A DNA stretch of 64,000 nt. Origin: Aminobacter sp. J41 (GTDB taxonomy: Bacteria; Pseudomonadota; Alphaproteobacteria; Rhizobiales; Rhizobiaceae). Made by a program: the position numbers and the translations under genes. The notes beneath the pieces were generated by a model. The model was not told the origin of the DNA. It ran no database searches and worked only from the letters and a program-made list of their open reading frames with translations. The stretch is taken from positions 62,134-126,133 of the forward strand of contig NZ_JAGL01000007.1 in NCBI RefSeq assembly GCF_000526635.1. Reading direction: 5' to 3'. Positions 47,511 to 56,470 of this stretch are shown piece after piece. The stretch's first letter is position 1; each line of letters starts with the position of its first letter.

Positions 47511-48752
47511 CTACAGCAACGCCTGTACCTGCTTGCCTGCCTTCAGGAAGCGCACGGGATCGATCGCCGTGCCGTTACGGCGCACTTCGAAGTGGAGGTG
47601 CGGGCCGGTCGAGCGGCCAGTCGAACCCGCTTCGCCGATGATGTCGCCGGTCTTTACTTCCTGGCCTTCCTTCACGTCGATACGGCTCAGGTGCGCGTAG
47701 CGCGAGGTGAGGCCGTGGCCATGGTCGATCTCGACCATGCGGCCGTAGCCGCCGTTGAGGCCAGCGCGGACGACCTTGCCGGCGCCGGCGCTGCGTATCG
47801 GCATGCCGACCGCCGCGCGGAAGTCGATGCCGGTGTGCATCGCCGGGCGGCGGATCAGCGGGTCGCGGCGTACGCCGAAGCTGCTGGTGACTGCCTGGCC
47901 AGGAACCGGATGATGTATCGGCAAATGCATGGCCGCAGCCTTGGCACTTTCGAGCTTCGCCAGCGCGGCATCGAGCTCGCGCACGCGGGTTTCGAATTCG
48001 AGGCTGCCATCAAGCGGCATCAGCGGGCCGCCCGTTGCCTCCTCCGGCGATTCGACGGCCGAGCTCAGGCCTGCGGCCTCAAGCGCTTCGGTGATCTGGT
48101 CAGCCGTCTGGAAGGCGGCCTCGGCAAGCTTGTCGAGACCTTCGAGCTGCTCTTCCTCGATCGCGCGCAGCGACCGGTTGATCGAAACGAACAGGCGATC
48201 AGCGCCGTCGGCGGCACTTTCGCCTTCATCCTTGCCGGGCCACGACAGGGAAGGGGCCGACGCGAACACCGGCGCATCGCGCGAGGCGCGCAGCTGCGGC
48301 TTTTCCTTCGTGCCGATCGTATCGTCGATGGCCGCACCGACTTCGCGTGCGCGTTCGAGGATCGGCTCGATCAGCCCTTGGCGCTCGGAGAGCTGCGACT
48401 GGCGGGCGAGAAGCTGGGAAACCTTGTTGACGACCAGTTGCTGGTCGAGGAGCTGGCGGCTGGTGATGCGATCGACCTGGCCGCGCAGCATCGAGATGCG
48501 GTCTTCGTAGGCCTGCTGCATGCGTGCCTGTCGCGCGGCGGCCGCACCAATCAGGTCGTCACGCAGCACGAGATAGGAAGTTGCGATAAGATAGCCGATC
48601 GCAGCAATTGCAACCAATGAACCGCACAGCGCAGCTAGCCACGGCCGCACGATGAAGTGCCGGATCTCGTCGCCTCGCGCTATGATGATTGTATGCGGTT
48701 CCTTGCGTCTGCCGAAGACGGAAGCCTGCCGATACCTTGCCACTTTACACAC
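47511..48752 (-). CDS. M23 family metallopeptidase, membrane-anchored LytM-type
   Basis: A 413-residue protein with one N-terminal transmembrane helix (about residues 38-63), a long coiled-coil part (RQARMQQAYEDRISMLRGQVDRITSRQLLDQQLVV) and a C-terminal LytM domain. Zn ligands are in AMHTGIDF (HxxxD) and the HLHF motif of STGPHLHFEVRRNG; the first catalytic His is in SRYAHLS. It could cut peptidoglycan cross-links or activate the AmiC amidase encoded at 42251. Its start is uncertain: the GTG at 48752 is used, and a GTG three codons in is possible. It converges on prfB. Confidence 0.9.
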   Translation of the reverse strand: MCKVARYRQASVFGRRKEPHTIIIARGDEIRHFIVRPWLAALCGSLVAIAAIGYLIATSYLVLRDDLIGAAAARQARMQQAYEDRISMLRGQVDRITSRQLLDQQLVVNKVSQLLARQSQLSERQGLIEPILERAREVGAAIDDTIGTKEKPQLRASRDAPVFASAPSLSWPGKDEGESAADGADRLFVSINRSLRAIEEEQLEGLDKLAEAAFQTADQITEALEAAGLSSAVESPEEATGGPLMPLDGSLEFETRVRELDAALAKLESAKAAAMHLPIHHPVPGQAVTSSFGVRRDPLIRRPAMHTGIDFRAAVGMPIRSAGAGKVVRAGLNGGYGRMVEIDHGHGLTSRYAHLSRIDVKEGQEVKTGDIIGEAGSTGRSTGPHLHFEVRRNGTAIDPVRFLKAGKQVQALL

Positions 48753-48824
48753 CCGATCGCAGGAAGTTGCGAGGGTGGATTACACATTATTAGGGTTAAC
48801 AAACCTTGAGCGAGGCGGCGGTTC

Positions 48825-49292
48825 TCAAAGCGCGCGCGCTGCCTCCAGCACCTGCTCGGCATGGCCGCGCACCTTAACCTTCGGCCAGATCCGAACGATC
48901 TTGCCCTCACGGTCGATGAGGAGGGTGGTGCGCTCGACGCCCATGAATTTGCGGCCGTACATGCTCTTTTCCTTCCAGACGCCATAGGTCTGGAGGACGC
49001 TCTTATCCTCGTCTGCCGCGAGGATCAGATCGAGGCCGTGCTTGGTGCGGAACTTGTCGTGCAGGGCGACGCTGTCCGGCGAAATGCCAATCAGCACAGT
49101 GCCGGTTTTGTCGAACTCGGGCTTCAGCGCGGTGAACTCCAGCGCCTCTGCGGTGCAGCCCTGGGAATCGTCTTTCGGATAGAAGAACAGCACCACATTG
49201 CTGCCGCGAAAGGCGGATAGGGAGACGCGCTCCACCCCACTGCCGGGCAGATCGAACTCGGGCGCAACCTGGCCTGTCTTGATCTCGTCCAT
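48825..49292 (-). CDS. bcp: peroxiredoxin, Bcp/PrxQ subfamily, single-cysteine
   Basis: A 155-residue thiol peroxidase that reduces hydroperoxides. The peroxidatic Cys 46 is in YPKDDSQGCTAEALEF, fitting PxxxSxxC with Ser for the usual Thr. E. coli Bcp has a resolving Cys five residues later; here that position is not Cys, and Cys 46 is the only Cys in the protein. It must therefore use an external thiol. The Trp/Arg region GVWKEKSMYGRKFMGVERTTLLIDREG is intact. It is divergent from the large DUF3971 gene with 91 bases between starts. Confidence 0.93.
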   Translation of the reverse strand: MDEIKTGQVAPEFDLPGSGVERVSLSAFRGSNVVLFFYPKDDSQGCTAEALEFTALKPEFDKTGTVLIGISPDSVALHDKFRTKHGLDLILAADEDKSVLQTYGVWKEKSMYGRKFMGVERTTLLIDREGKIVRIWPKVKVRGHAEQVLEAARAL

Positions 49293-49383
49293 GATGGTGC
49301 TCCGTTTCAGGTTACGCTCGTGCGCCGGGCAGATATAGTGGCTGGCAAAGATTCGTCCAACTGCAGGAACGGACCATCGCGGC

Positions 49384-52300
49384 GTGCACAGCGAAATACC
49401 GCCTCACGAAAAGATCCGCTTTCGCCGCGGCGACGTCGCCTGTCTCGATCAGCTGCCTTCTGCCATTGCCACACCTCGCCGCCGCCAACGGTCGATGGCG
49501 CGCGCGATCAGCAAGGTTGCTGCTAGCATTACCGTTCTTTTCCTGCTGTTCGCCTCCGTTGGCATAGCGGCAATTCTAGGGGGTATCGGCGATGAGCGCC
49601 TGCGCTCGGAGGCGCAGGCCGCACTGCATCGGTTAGGCGGCGACGAATTTTTGCCGACGATCGGCGCGACCAGTGTCTCCCTCGACGGTTTTGCCACGCT
49701 CGGGCTGAAGGCAGAGGACGTTCGCGTTGGCACAGCCCATTCCGCCGAGCTGATGCGTATCGGCTCGCTTAATATGGGGCTGCGGGTTCTGCCGTTAGCA
49801 CGCGGCGACGTCCGGGTTTCCAGCGTCAGTGTTGCAGACGCACGCGTCGACGTTTCCGCGCTGCCGGGTGCGGAATCTTCGCGCGCACTGCCCATCTTCG
49901 ATGACGACGGTCTCATCGATCCCGATGCAGCAATCCAGCTGGTCTTCAAATCTGCCCGGCAGATGCTTGAGATGCTCGACACGCGCGAGGTCGACCGTAT
50001 CGCACTCAGCGAGGTCGAGATCATCACAGCGGAGACTTCGCCTCTCGGACCTGTCCATGTCCGTGAGGCAAAAATCGCACGCAGCGGGCCAGGGCAGCTG
50101 GCGCTGACAGCCGAGCTCGAATTGGGCGGCCGCACCGCGACGATCGAGGGTACTGCCGCGATCGACGAGGCGGATGACAAGCTCAAAGCACTGTCGCTGA
50201 TGATCGACGCGCCGGAAGTGCCGGAGGGGACGCAGATATCCGGTTGGGCCGCAAAATTCGCGTCGGCGAGCATCACACTTGGCGGTTCGCAAAAGCTGCA
50301 GCCCGAGAGTTTTACCCTGTCGGCGCAGATCGATGATCTTGCTCTGCCGATCGGTCGGGAAGGTTTCGTCGGCGACTTTGCGGTCGATGCGACCGCGGCA
50401 GCGGGTGCGGAAAAGCTTGAGATCAACCGGCTGCTAATTGGCAGCGGACGCTCCACCTGGGACTTTCACGGTGCGATTGGCCCGATGCCGCGCGACGGAG
50501 CTGCCGAGCGCGGCTATCGCTTCGAGTTCGTCACCGATGGTTCGTCCGTCGCGCCTGAAGAATCGCCGGAGCCCGCCATCCATCTGGTCGCGAAGATCTC
50601 CGGTCACACCGATGCAGGCCTCCGCACAATCGACATCAGCCAGATAGCGGGGCGCTCCGACAAGGGCGTCATTGCCGGCCGTTCGATCCTGCAGTTTGAG
50701 GAAGGAAAGAGCCCTGGCGTCCAGTTCCGCATCGGCGTTCAGGATATGCCCGTCGCTTACACCAAGCAGCTCTGGCCGTGGTTCGCCGCCAATTCCGCGC
50801 GGCGTTGGGTACTCGCAAACGTCTTCGGCGGGAGCGTGGAGGACGGACAGGTCGAGCTGAATGTTCCGCCCGGCCGCCTCGGCAATGGCGTTCCGCTCGG
50901 CGCCGGCGAAGTTTTTGGCGAGTTCAGGATCCGCAACACTCGCTTCGACGTTGCCGGTCATATACCTCCCGTTCGCGACGCCATCGGCGCGGTAAAGTTC
51001 GACGGCACTGATGTCGACATCTCCCTCCAGAGCGGCACGGCCTACATGCCGACCGGCCGCACCGTTGCGGGGAAGGACGGCACGCTGACGATCCGCAACG
51101 CGCATGTCCGCCCGGTCATCGGCAAGCTCCAGATCGACATTTCCGGCAATGCTGACGCTGTGCTGGAGATGGCAGGCTACGACCCGATCAATGTCGGCCG
51201 CTACATCGATCTCAAGCCAGAGGAGCTTGAGGGGCAGGTTACGGGCTCGGTCACCGCGGACATTCCGCTCCATCGCGATATTCCCGTCGAGACGCTCGGC
51301 TGGAAGGTGGAGCTGGACTATGAAGATGTTTCGCTCACCCGTGAGTTCGAGGGCCAGAAGGTCACCCAGGCCACCGGGTCGATCGCCGTTGACCCGAAAC
51401 TCGCGGTCATCAAGACGAAAGCTCAACTCAATGGCTCTCCCGCGACCCTCGACTTGACGGAGCCGCTCGGCAAAGACAAGTCGCAGCGGAGGCGGCTGGT
51501 CGAGCTGCAGCTCGACGACAAGACGCGCCAGCGTCTGGCGCCCGGCCTCAGCGAGATCCTGTCTGGCCCTGCAGGGCTTAAATTCGATCACGCGGCAACC
51601 GGCGAACGCGAGATCAGCGTGGCGCTCAACCGCAGCTCCCTCAGCCTGCCATGGATCGGCTGGAGCAAGGGGGCAGGGGTCCCCGCCACCGCCAGCTTCA
51701 AGATGAAGAGCGAGGGCAAGACCGTCTCGCTCTCCGACTTCAAGCTGACAGGGGACAGCTTTGGCGCGTCCGGCTCGCTGGTTCTCAACGACGGCGTCCT
51801 GCAGAGTGCGCGCTTCGGTTCCGCACGTCTCAACCGCGGCGACGATTTCTCCGTCGACATCTCGGCGAAGGGCAAGGGTTACGCCATCAGCGTCCGCGGC
51901 AAGAGCGCCGACGTGCGATCGGTCGTAAAACTCTACACCACCATGTCCGGCAGCGATGGTGGTGGCAGTTCAGGCGGCACACGGTCGATTAATCTTGACG
52001 TCCAGCTCGACGCAGTGACTGGTTTTCATGGGGAGACGCTCCGCAATGTCCGGGTTGTATATGCGGGTACCGGCTCCCGCACAGACCGGCTTGAATTCTC
52101 CGCCATCACCGCGAGCGGCCGGCCGGTCGCCTATGTCGACACGCTGCAGGGCGGACAGCGCCGGATCGACATGACATCGACCGATGCGGGCGCGGTGCTG
52201 CGGTTCCTCGATTTTTACGAATACATGCGCGGTGGCGAGATCGCGCTGGCGCTGGGCAGCCGGGGCGACGGCAACCTTGCCGGCCACATTGACGCGCGCA

Positions 52301-52755
52301 ACTTCTGGATCGTCGACGAGCCTCGCCTTGCCTCGATCGTCTCAAGCACCCCGCCGGGCGACAGCCGCTCGCTCAACCAGGCGGTGCGGCGCGAGATCGA
52401 CACGCAGAGCGTCGAGTTCGAGCGCGGCTTCTCTCGCATCGTGAAGGGTCCCGGCGGCATCTCGCTCGATAGCGGCGTGCTGCGCGGGCCTCTGATCGGC
52501 ATGAGCTTTCAGGGCACGCTCGCCGACGCGCAGGGCAACATCGCCATGACCGGCACCTTTATGCCGGCCTACGGCCTCAACCGCATCTTCGGCGAGATCC
52601 CGCTGATCGGCGAGCTTCTCGGCAACGGCCGTGACCGCGGCCTGATCGGCGTCACCTTCCGGGTCCTGGGCCGCAAGGACAATCCGCAGCTGGAGGTCAA
52701 TCCGCTGTCGGTGATTGCGCCGGGTATTTTCCGCTCGGTGTTTGAGTTCAAGTGA
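49384..52755 (+). CDS. large AsmA-like envelope protein with DUF3971 (YhdP-like)
   Basis: A 1123-residue protein with one N-terminal transmembrane helix (about residues 41-66, SKVAASITVLFLLFASVGIAAILGG). A very long beta-rich periplasmic part follows, covering DUF3971 in the middle (around PWFAANSARRWVLANVFGGSVEDGQVELNVPPG) and an AsmA-like C-terminus ending GVTFRVLGRKDNPQLEVNPLSVIAPGIFRSVFEF. Related AsmA/YhdP/TamB proteins are thought to carry phospholipids to the outer membrane; that role here is inferred. The GTG at 49384 keeps a conserved-looking EKIRFRRGD leader; an ATG at 49495 would drop 37 residues. Confidence 0.88.
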   Translation: MHSEIPPHEKIRFRRGDVACLDQLPSAIATPRRRQRSMARAISKVAASITVLFLLFASVGIAAILGGIGDERLRSEAQAALHRLGGDEFLPTIGATSVSLDGFATLGLKAEDVRVGTAHSAELMRIGSLNMGLRVLPLARGDVRVSSVSVADARVDVSALPGAESSRALPIFDDDGLIDPDAAIQLVFKSARQMLEMLDTREVDRIALSEVEIITAETSPLGPVHVREAKIARSGPGQLALTAELELGGRTATIEGTAAIDEADDKLKALSLMIDAPEVPEGTQISGWAAKFASASITLGGSQKLQPESFTLSAQIDDLALPIGREGFVGDFAVDATAAAGAEKLEINRLLIGSGRSTWDFHGAIGPMPRDGAAERGYRFEFVTDGSSVAPEESPEPAIHLVAKISGHTDAGLRTIDISQIAGRSDKGVIAGRSILQFEEGKSPGVQFRIGVQDMPVAYTKQLWPWFAANSARRWVLANVFGGSVEDGQVELNVPPGRLGNGVPLGAGEVFGEFRIRNTRFDVAGHIPPVRDAIGAVKFDGTDVDISLQSGTAYMPTGRTVAGKDGTLTIRNAHVRPVIGKLQIDISGNADAVLEMAGYDPINVGRYIDLKPEELEGQVTGSVTADIPLHRDIPVETLGWKVELDYEDVSLTREFEGQKVTQATGSIAVDPKLAVIKTKAQLNGSPATLDLTEPLGKDKSQRRRLVELQLDDKTRQRLAPGLSEILSGPAGLKFDHAATGEREISVALNRSSLSLPWIGWSKGAGVPATASFKMKSEGKTVSLSDFKLTGDSFGASGSLVLNDGVLQSARFGSARLNRGDDFSVDISAKGKGYAISVRGKSADVRSVVKLYTTMSGSDGGGSSGGTRSINLDVQLDAVTGFHGETLRNVRVVYAGTGSRTDRLEFSAITASGRPVAYVDTLQGGQRRIDMTSTDAGAVLRFLDFYEYMRGGEIALALGSRGDGNLAGHIDARNFWIVDEPRLASIVSSTPPGDSRSLNQAVRREIDTQSVEFERGFSRIVKGPGGISLDSGVLRGPLIGMSFQGTLADAQGNIAMTGTFMPAYGLNRIFGEIPLIGELLGNGRDRGLIGVTFRVLGRKDNPQLEVNPLSVIAPGIFRSVFEFK

Positions 52756-52775
52756 GGGCGTCGCGTATTCCTGAT

Positions 52776-52798
52776 AGGCCACTCGCCAGGCCTTTTTT
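52776..52798 (+). terminator. terminator of the AsmA-like gene
   Basis: AGGCC (52776-52780) and GGCCT (52789-52793) pair around an eight-base loop and run into six T. It lies 20 bases after the stop codon. Confidence 0.7.
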
Positions 52799-52815
52799 CT
52801 GCACCGCTGGGGGGC

Positions 52816-53010
52816 GTCACCGTTCCGGGATGGATGCCCCGGTCAAGCCGGGGCATGACGAATTGGAAGCGGAAGCGCACTTGGTGCGACGCTTCAGAGC
52901 CCAATCATCGCGGCCCCGCACGCTTAAGCGCCAGGTATTTCCGGGAGTCCCCTACATCTCCCCCTCGTCATGCCCCGGCTTGACCGGGGCATCCATGCCT
53001 GAACGGTGAC
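52816..53010. repeat. REPIN-like pair of inverted palindromic repeats
   Basis: Two 46-base copies in opposite orientation (52816-52861 and 52965-53010) differ at only two positions. Each contains the palindrome GCCCCGGTCAAGCCGGGGC inside ATGGAT...CATGACGA. The cloverleaf-like pair can fold into one large hairpin with a 103-base loop. This is the structure of REPINs, which are mobilised by RAYT transposases elsewhere in a genome. Similar CATGCCCCGGCTT-type elements are widespread in alphaproteobacteria. Confidence 0.82.
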
Positions 53011-53071
53011 GAGGTCGCGGCGCTATCGATCAGGCGACGACAACGCGCGGGTAACACACCGCATCACAAAC

Positions 53072-53100
53072 AAAAACGCGGGGTCGAGGCCCCGCATTTT
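53072..53100 (-). terminator. terminator of tyrS
   Basis: On the minus strand GCGGGG and CCCCGC form 6 pairs around a six-base loop, followed by GTTTTTGTTTG. It lies about 40 bases after the tyrS stop codon at 53136. Confidence 0.72.
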
Positions 53101-53135
53101 CAAGAACTCTCAGAACGCCGGCCGCAGCCTCAGAC

Positions 53136-54389
53136 TCAGACTGGGCGCACCAGCACGTGCTTCTTCTTGCCAAGCGAGAGCTTGATGACGCCCTCGGCCG
53201 TCACCTCACCGGTGCCGATGACGCGCTTTTCATCGGAGACCGGCTGGTCGTTGATGCGCACTGCACCGCCCTGCACGTGGCGGCGGGCTTCGCCGTTGGT
53301 GGCGGCAAGGCCCGCCTTCACGAACAGCGTCAGCACGCCGATGCCAGCTTCCAGTTCGCCAGCCGGGATTTCGATCGTCGGCAGACTTTCTGCGAGCGCG
53401 CCTTCCTCAAAAGTCTTGCGCGCGGTCTCGGCGGCCTGCTCGGCGTTCTCGCGGCCGTGCAGCATTGCGGTGACCTCGGTCGCGAGGATCTTCTTCGCCT
53501 CGTTGATCTCCGAGCCGCCGAGCGCGGCCAGTCGTGCGATCTCGTCGAGCGGCAGCGTCGTGTAGAGCTTCAGGAAGCGCTCGACGTCGGCGTCCTCGGT
53601 GTTGCGCCAGTACTGCCAGAAGTCATAGGCCGGCAGCATGTCCGGGTTGAGCCAGACGGCTCCCGAGAGCGACTTGCCCATCTTGGCGCCGGACGCAGTG
53701 GTCAAGAGCGGGGATGTCAGCGCGTAGAGCTGCGGCGTGCCCATGCGGTGGCCCAGCTCGATGCCGTTGACGATGTTGCCCCACTGATCGGAGCCGCCCA
53801 TCTGCAGGCGCACGCCGTGGCGCTTGTTGAGCTCCACGAAGTCATAGGCCTGCAGGATCATGTAGTTGAATTCGAGGAAGGACAGCGACTGCTGGCGGTC
53901 GAGGCGCAGCTTCACCGAATCGAACGAGAGCATGCGGTTGACCGAGAAGTGGCGGCCAACATCGCGCAGGAACTCGAGATAGTTGAGTCCGCGCAGCCAG
54001 TCGCCGTTGTTGACCATCAGCGCGTCGGTCGGGCCGTCGCCGAAGGTGAGGTAGTTGGAAAACACCTTCTTGATCGACGCGATGTTCGACTCGATGGTCT
54101 CCAGCGTCATCAGCTGGCGCGCTTCGTCCTTGAAGGACGGATCGCCAACCATGCCGGTGCCGCCGCCCATCAGGGCGATGGGGCGATGGCCGGTCTTCTG
54201 CATCCAGTGCAGCATCATGATCTGGATGAGGCCGCCGGCATGCAGGCTCGGAGCGGTCGGATCGAAGCCGATATAGGCCGTCACAGTCTCTTTCGAGAAC
54301 AGATCGTCGAGGCCTGCTTCGTCCGAAATCTGGTGGATGAAGCCGCGCTCGGAAAGCGTGCGCAGGAACTCTGATTTGAAGGCGGACAT
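53136..54389 (-). CDS. tyrS: tyrosyl-tRNA synthetase
   Basis: A 417-residue class I aminoacyl-tRNA synthetase. The HIGH-type motif appears as [19 protein letters not shown] and the KMSKS-type loop as [13 protein letters not shown]. Tyrosine-site residues are in [30 protein letters not shown]-terminal S4 RNA-binding domain ends the protein ([18 protein letters not shown]). The start [17 protein letters not shown] at 54389 is preferred; the frame is open 25 codons upstream into the divergent anmK leader. Confidence 0.96.
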   Translation of the reverse strand: MSAFKSEFLRTLSERGFIHQISDEAGLDDLFSKETVTAYIGFDPTAPSLHAGGLIQIMMLHWMQKTGHRPIALMGGGTGMVGDPSFKDEARQLMTLETIESNIASIKKVFSNYLTFGDGPTDALMVNNGDWLRGLNYLEFLRDVGRHFSVNRMLSFDSVKLRLDRQQSLSFLEFNYMILQAYDFVELNKRHGVRLQMGGSDQWGNIVNGIELGHRMGTPQLYALTSPLLTTASGAKMGKSLSGAVWLNPDMLPAYDFWQYWRNTEDADVERFLKLYTTLPLDEIARLAALGGSEINEAKKILATEVTAMLHGRENAEQAAETARKTFEEGALAESLPTIEIPAGELEAGIGVLTLFVKAGLAATNGEARRHVQGGAVRINDQPVSDEKRVIGTGEVTAEGVIKLSLGKKKHVLVRPV

Positions 54390-54463
54390 GCTCGGTTCTT
54401 TCGTGCGGAACGTTGCCGGGGGCTTTAGCATCCTGTGGGCGAGAATCACAAGGATTTGCCGCA

Positions 54464-55573
54464 ATGACGCTGAAATGTGCCCTCGGTTTGATGAGCGGAA
54501 CCTCGATGGACGGCATCGACATCGCCGCGCTGATGACCGATGGGGAGAAAATGGTGACGCGTGGCCCGGCCGGCTTCGTGCCCTATGACGCGCAGTTCCG
54601 TCGCCGCATCGAGGCGTCGCTCGAGGATGCGAAGCAGATCAGCGAGCGCACCCAGCGCCCGGGCGACCTTGCCGCGCTCGAAGTCGAAATCACGCGGCGC
54701 CATGTCGATGCGGTCAAGAAATTCCTCGCCGATCATCCCGACCTAAAGCCTGAAGTTATCGGCTTCCACGGGCAGACGGTGCTGCACCGCCCCGACCAAG
54801 GTTATACGGTCCAGCTGGGCGACGGGCCGTTGTTAGCACGGTCGACTGGCATTCCCGTCGTCAATGACATGCGCGCTAACGACATGGTCCGTGGCGGGCA
54901 GGGCGCCCCCCTGGTTCCTGCCTATCACGCGGCACTTGCCGGCTCGCTGCCGAAAGAGCGCAAAAGCTTTCCGGTTTGCTTCGTCAATATCGGCGGAATC
55001 TCAAACGTCACCTTCGTGCCCGCCGACGGTGACCCTATCGCGTTCGATAGCGGGCCGGGCAACGCGCTGATCGACCAGTGGGTCTCGCTACAGGGAGGCG
55101 TGCCCTATGACGCCGATGGCATGATCGCAAGCGAAGGCGGCGTCGCACGCGACGTTGTCGGGCGCTATCTCGAAAGCCCGTTCTTCGGGAAGCCAGCGCC
55201 GAAATCGCTCGATCGCAACGACTTTACCCTCGATCTTGCTGCAGGTCTCGAACTTGCCGACGGCGCACGCACGCTTGCAGCTGTGTCGGCAGAGGCGATC
55301 CTGAAGGCGGCTGACCATTTCCCGGAAAATCCGAAGCTGTGGATCATCTGCGGCGGAGGGCGGAAAAACCCGCACATCGTCGCGGACATGCGCGCGGGCG
55401 CGCAGGGCGCCGAGGTTCTGCTAGCCGAGGATGTCGGGCTGGACGGGGATTCGATGGAGGCGGAGGCCTGGGCCTATCTCGCCGTCAGGTCGTTGAAGGG
55501 GCTACCGCTCACCTTCCCGACCACGACCGGCTGCAAACAGCCGGTCGCAGGTGGTGTCTACGTAAAGCCTTAG
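54464..55573 (+). CDS. anmK: anhydro-N-acetylmuramic acid kinase
   Basis: A 369-residue kinase that opens and phosphorylates 1,6-anhydroMurNAc during peptidoglycan recycling. Seen: [17 protein letters not shown] at the N-terminus, [22 protein letters not shown], the catalytic-Asp region [35 protein letters not shown] and the ATP-site [11 protein letters not shown]. The ATG at 54464 gives [14 protein letters not shown]. It is divergent from tyrS, and its stop overlaps the stop of the convergent hydrolase gene by 4 bases. Confidence 0.95.
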   Translation: MTLKCALGLMSGTSMDGIDIAALMTDGEKMVTRGPAGFVPYDAQFRRRIEASLEDAKQISERTQRPGDLAALEVEITRRHVDAVKKFLADHPDLKPEVIGFHGQTVLHRPDQGYTVQLGDGPLLARSTGIPVVNDMRANDMVRGGQGAPLVPAYHAALAGSLPKERKSFPVCFVNIGGISNVTFVPADGDPIAFDSGPGNALIDQWVSLQGGVPYDADGMIASEGGVARDVVGRYLESPFFGKPAPKSLDRNDFTLDLAAGLELADGARTLAAVSAEAILKAADHFPENPKLWIICGGGRKNPHIVADMRAGAQGAEVLLAEDVGLDGDSMEAEAWAYLAVRSLKGLPLTFPTTTGCKQPVAGGVYVKP

Positions 55574-56244
55574 CGGAGGCGCTTCGGCTTCGGCTCGGCG
55601 AGTTCGCCCGCAAGACGGCGGTCGAGGTAGTCCGCGCACTCCTCGATCAGAATGTCGGTGTCGTTCGAGAAGAAGTGGTTAGCGCCCGGAATCGTCTTCT
55701 GGGTGATGGTGATGCCCTTCTGGGTGTGGAGCTTGTCCACCAGCACCTGAACATCCTTCGGCGGCGCGACCTTGTCCGCGTCACCATGGATGATGAGGCC
55801 GGAGGACGGGCAGGGCGCCAGGAACGAGAAGTCGTAGATGTTCGGCTGCGGCGCGACCGAGATGAAGCCTTCGATCTCCGGGCGGCGCATCAAGAGCTGC
55901 ATGCCGATCCAGGCGCCGAACGAATAACCGGCGACCCAGCAGCTCTTGGAATCGGGGTGCAGCGACTGCACCCAGTCCAGCGCCGCGGCGGCGTCGGACA
56001 ATTCGCCGGTGCCGTGGTCGAACTCACCCTGGCTGCGGCCAATCGACCGGAAATTGAAGCGGAGCGTCGTGAACCCGCGCTTCTGGAACATGTAGAACAG
56101 TTCGTACACGATCTTGTTGTTCATCGTTCCGCCAAATTGCGGGTGAGGATGCAGCACGATCGCGATAGGCGCGTTCTTCTCCTTGGAAGGCTGGTACCGG
56201 CCTTCGAGACGGCCTGCCGGGCCTGCGAAAATCACTTCGGGCAT
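55570..56244 (-). CDS. alpha/beta hydrolase
   Basis: A 224-residue cytosolic alpha/beta hydrolase of the dienelactone-hydrolase or YqiA-like kind. The nucleophile elbow is GYSFGAW (GxSxG), the oxyanion region [13 protein letters not shown], and the catalytic Asp and His are in [11 protein letters not shown] and PGANHFF. The segment [20 protein letters not shown] is typical of the group. The substrate is unknown. The start [17 protein letters not shown] at 56244 is chosen. It is divergent from the suf operon across a 226-base regulatory gap. Confidence 0.9.
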   Translation of the reverse strand: MPEVIFAGPAGRLEGRYQPSKEKNAPIAIVLHPHPQFGGTMNNKIVYELFYMFQKRGFTTLRFNFRSIGRSQGEFDHGTGELSDAAAALDWVQSLHPDSKSCWVAGYSFGAWIGMQLLMRRPEIEGFISVAPQPNIYDFSFLAPCPSSGLIIHGDADKVAPPKDVQVLVDKLHTQKGITITQKTIPGANHFFSNDTDILIEECADYLDRRLAGELAEPKPKRLR

Positions 56245-56312
56245 ACTGACTCCACTTTGCGCCGTACGGTGATGCCACTCGGCATCTATGGTTGGACATG
56301 CGGCCTCTCGCC

Positions 56313-56342
56313 CTTGACGGCGGGCAGTCACGTCCGTAAAAC
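56313..56342 (+). promoter_or_regulatory. candidate promoter of the suf operon
   Basis: CTTGAC (56313-56318) matches the rhizobial -35 consensus exactly. At 17-18 bases beyond it lie GTAAAA/TAAAAC (56336-56342), a fair -10. The iron-box-like element starts three bases further on, so it would overlap the transcription start. Confidence 0.42.
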
Positions 56343-56344
56343 AC

Positions 56345-56361
56345 TTTAGAACTGTTCAAAA
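56345..56361. promoter_or_regulatory. possible Irr-binding iron control element (ICE)
   Basis: TTTAGAA-CTG-TTCAAAA matches the inverted repeat TTTAGAA-N3-TTCTAAA, my recollection of the ICE motif bound by the haem/iron regulator Irr, at 13 of 14 arm positions. It lies between the divergent hydrolase and iscS genes. Irr and RirA are known to control suf genes in rhizobia, so the context fits. I see no RirA (IRO) box nearby. Confidence 0.5.
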
Positions 56362-56363
56362 CT

Positions 56364-56380
56364 AGAGGGCATGACCCTCT
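56364..56380 (+). other. leader stem-loop before iscS
   Basis: AGAGGG (56364-56369) and CCCTCT (56375-56380) form 6 perfect pairs around CATGA, directly after the iron box and probably at the start of the suf transcript. It could stabilise the 5' end. No known RNA element is recognised. Confidence 0.45.
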
Positions 56381-56470
56381 GGTTGCAAAGGGCGTAGATA
56401 GGATGTCTGGGCCCTAAATTTCAAGGAAAATCGCCGGTTTGGGGCGGTGAGATCAGAAGGCCGAGCACAG

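Larger units (their letters stand above)
52756..53135 (+). other. intergenic region between convergent AsmA-like and tyrS genes
   Basis: This 380-base gap contains no gene. It holds the terminator of the AsmA-like gene at the left, a pair of inverted 46-base repeats in the middle and the tyrS terminator at the right. The spacer between the repeats (52862-52964) shows no recognisable feature. Confidence 0.8.
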
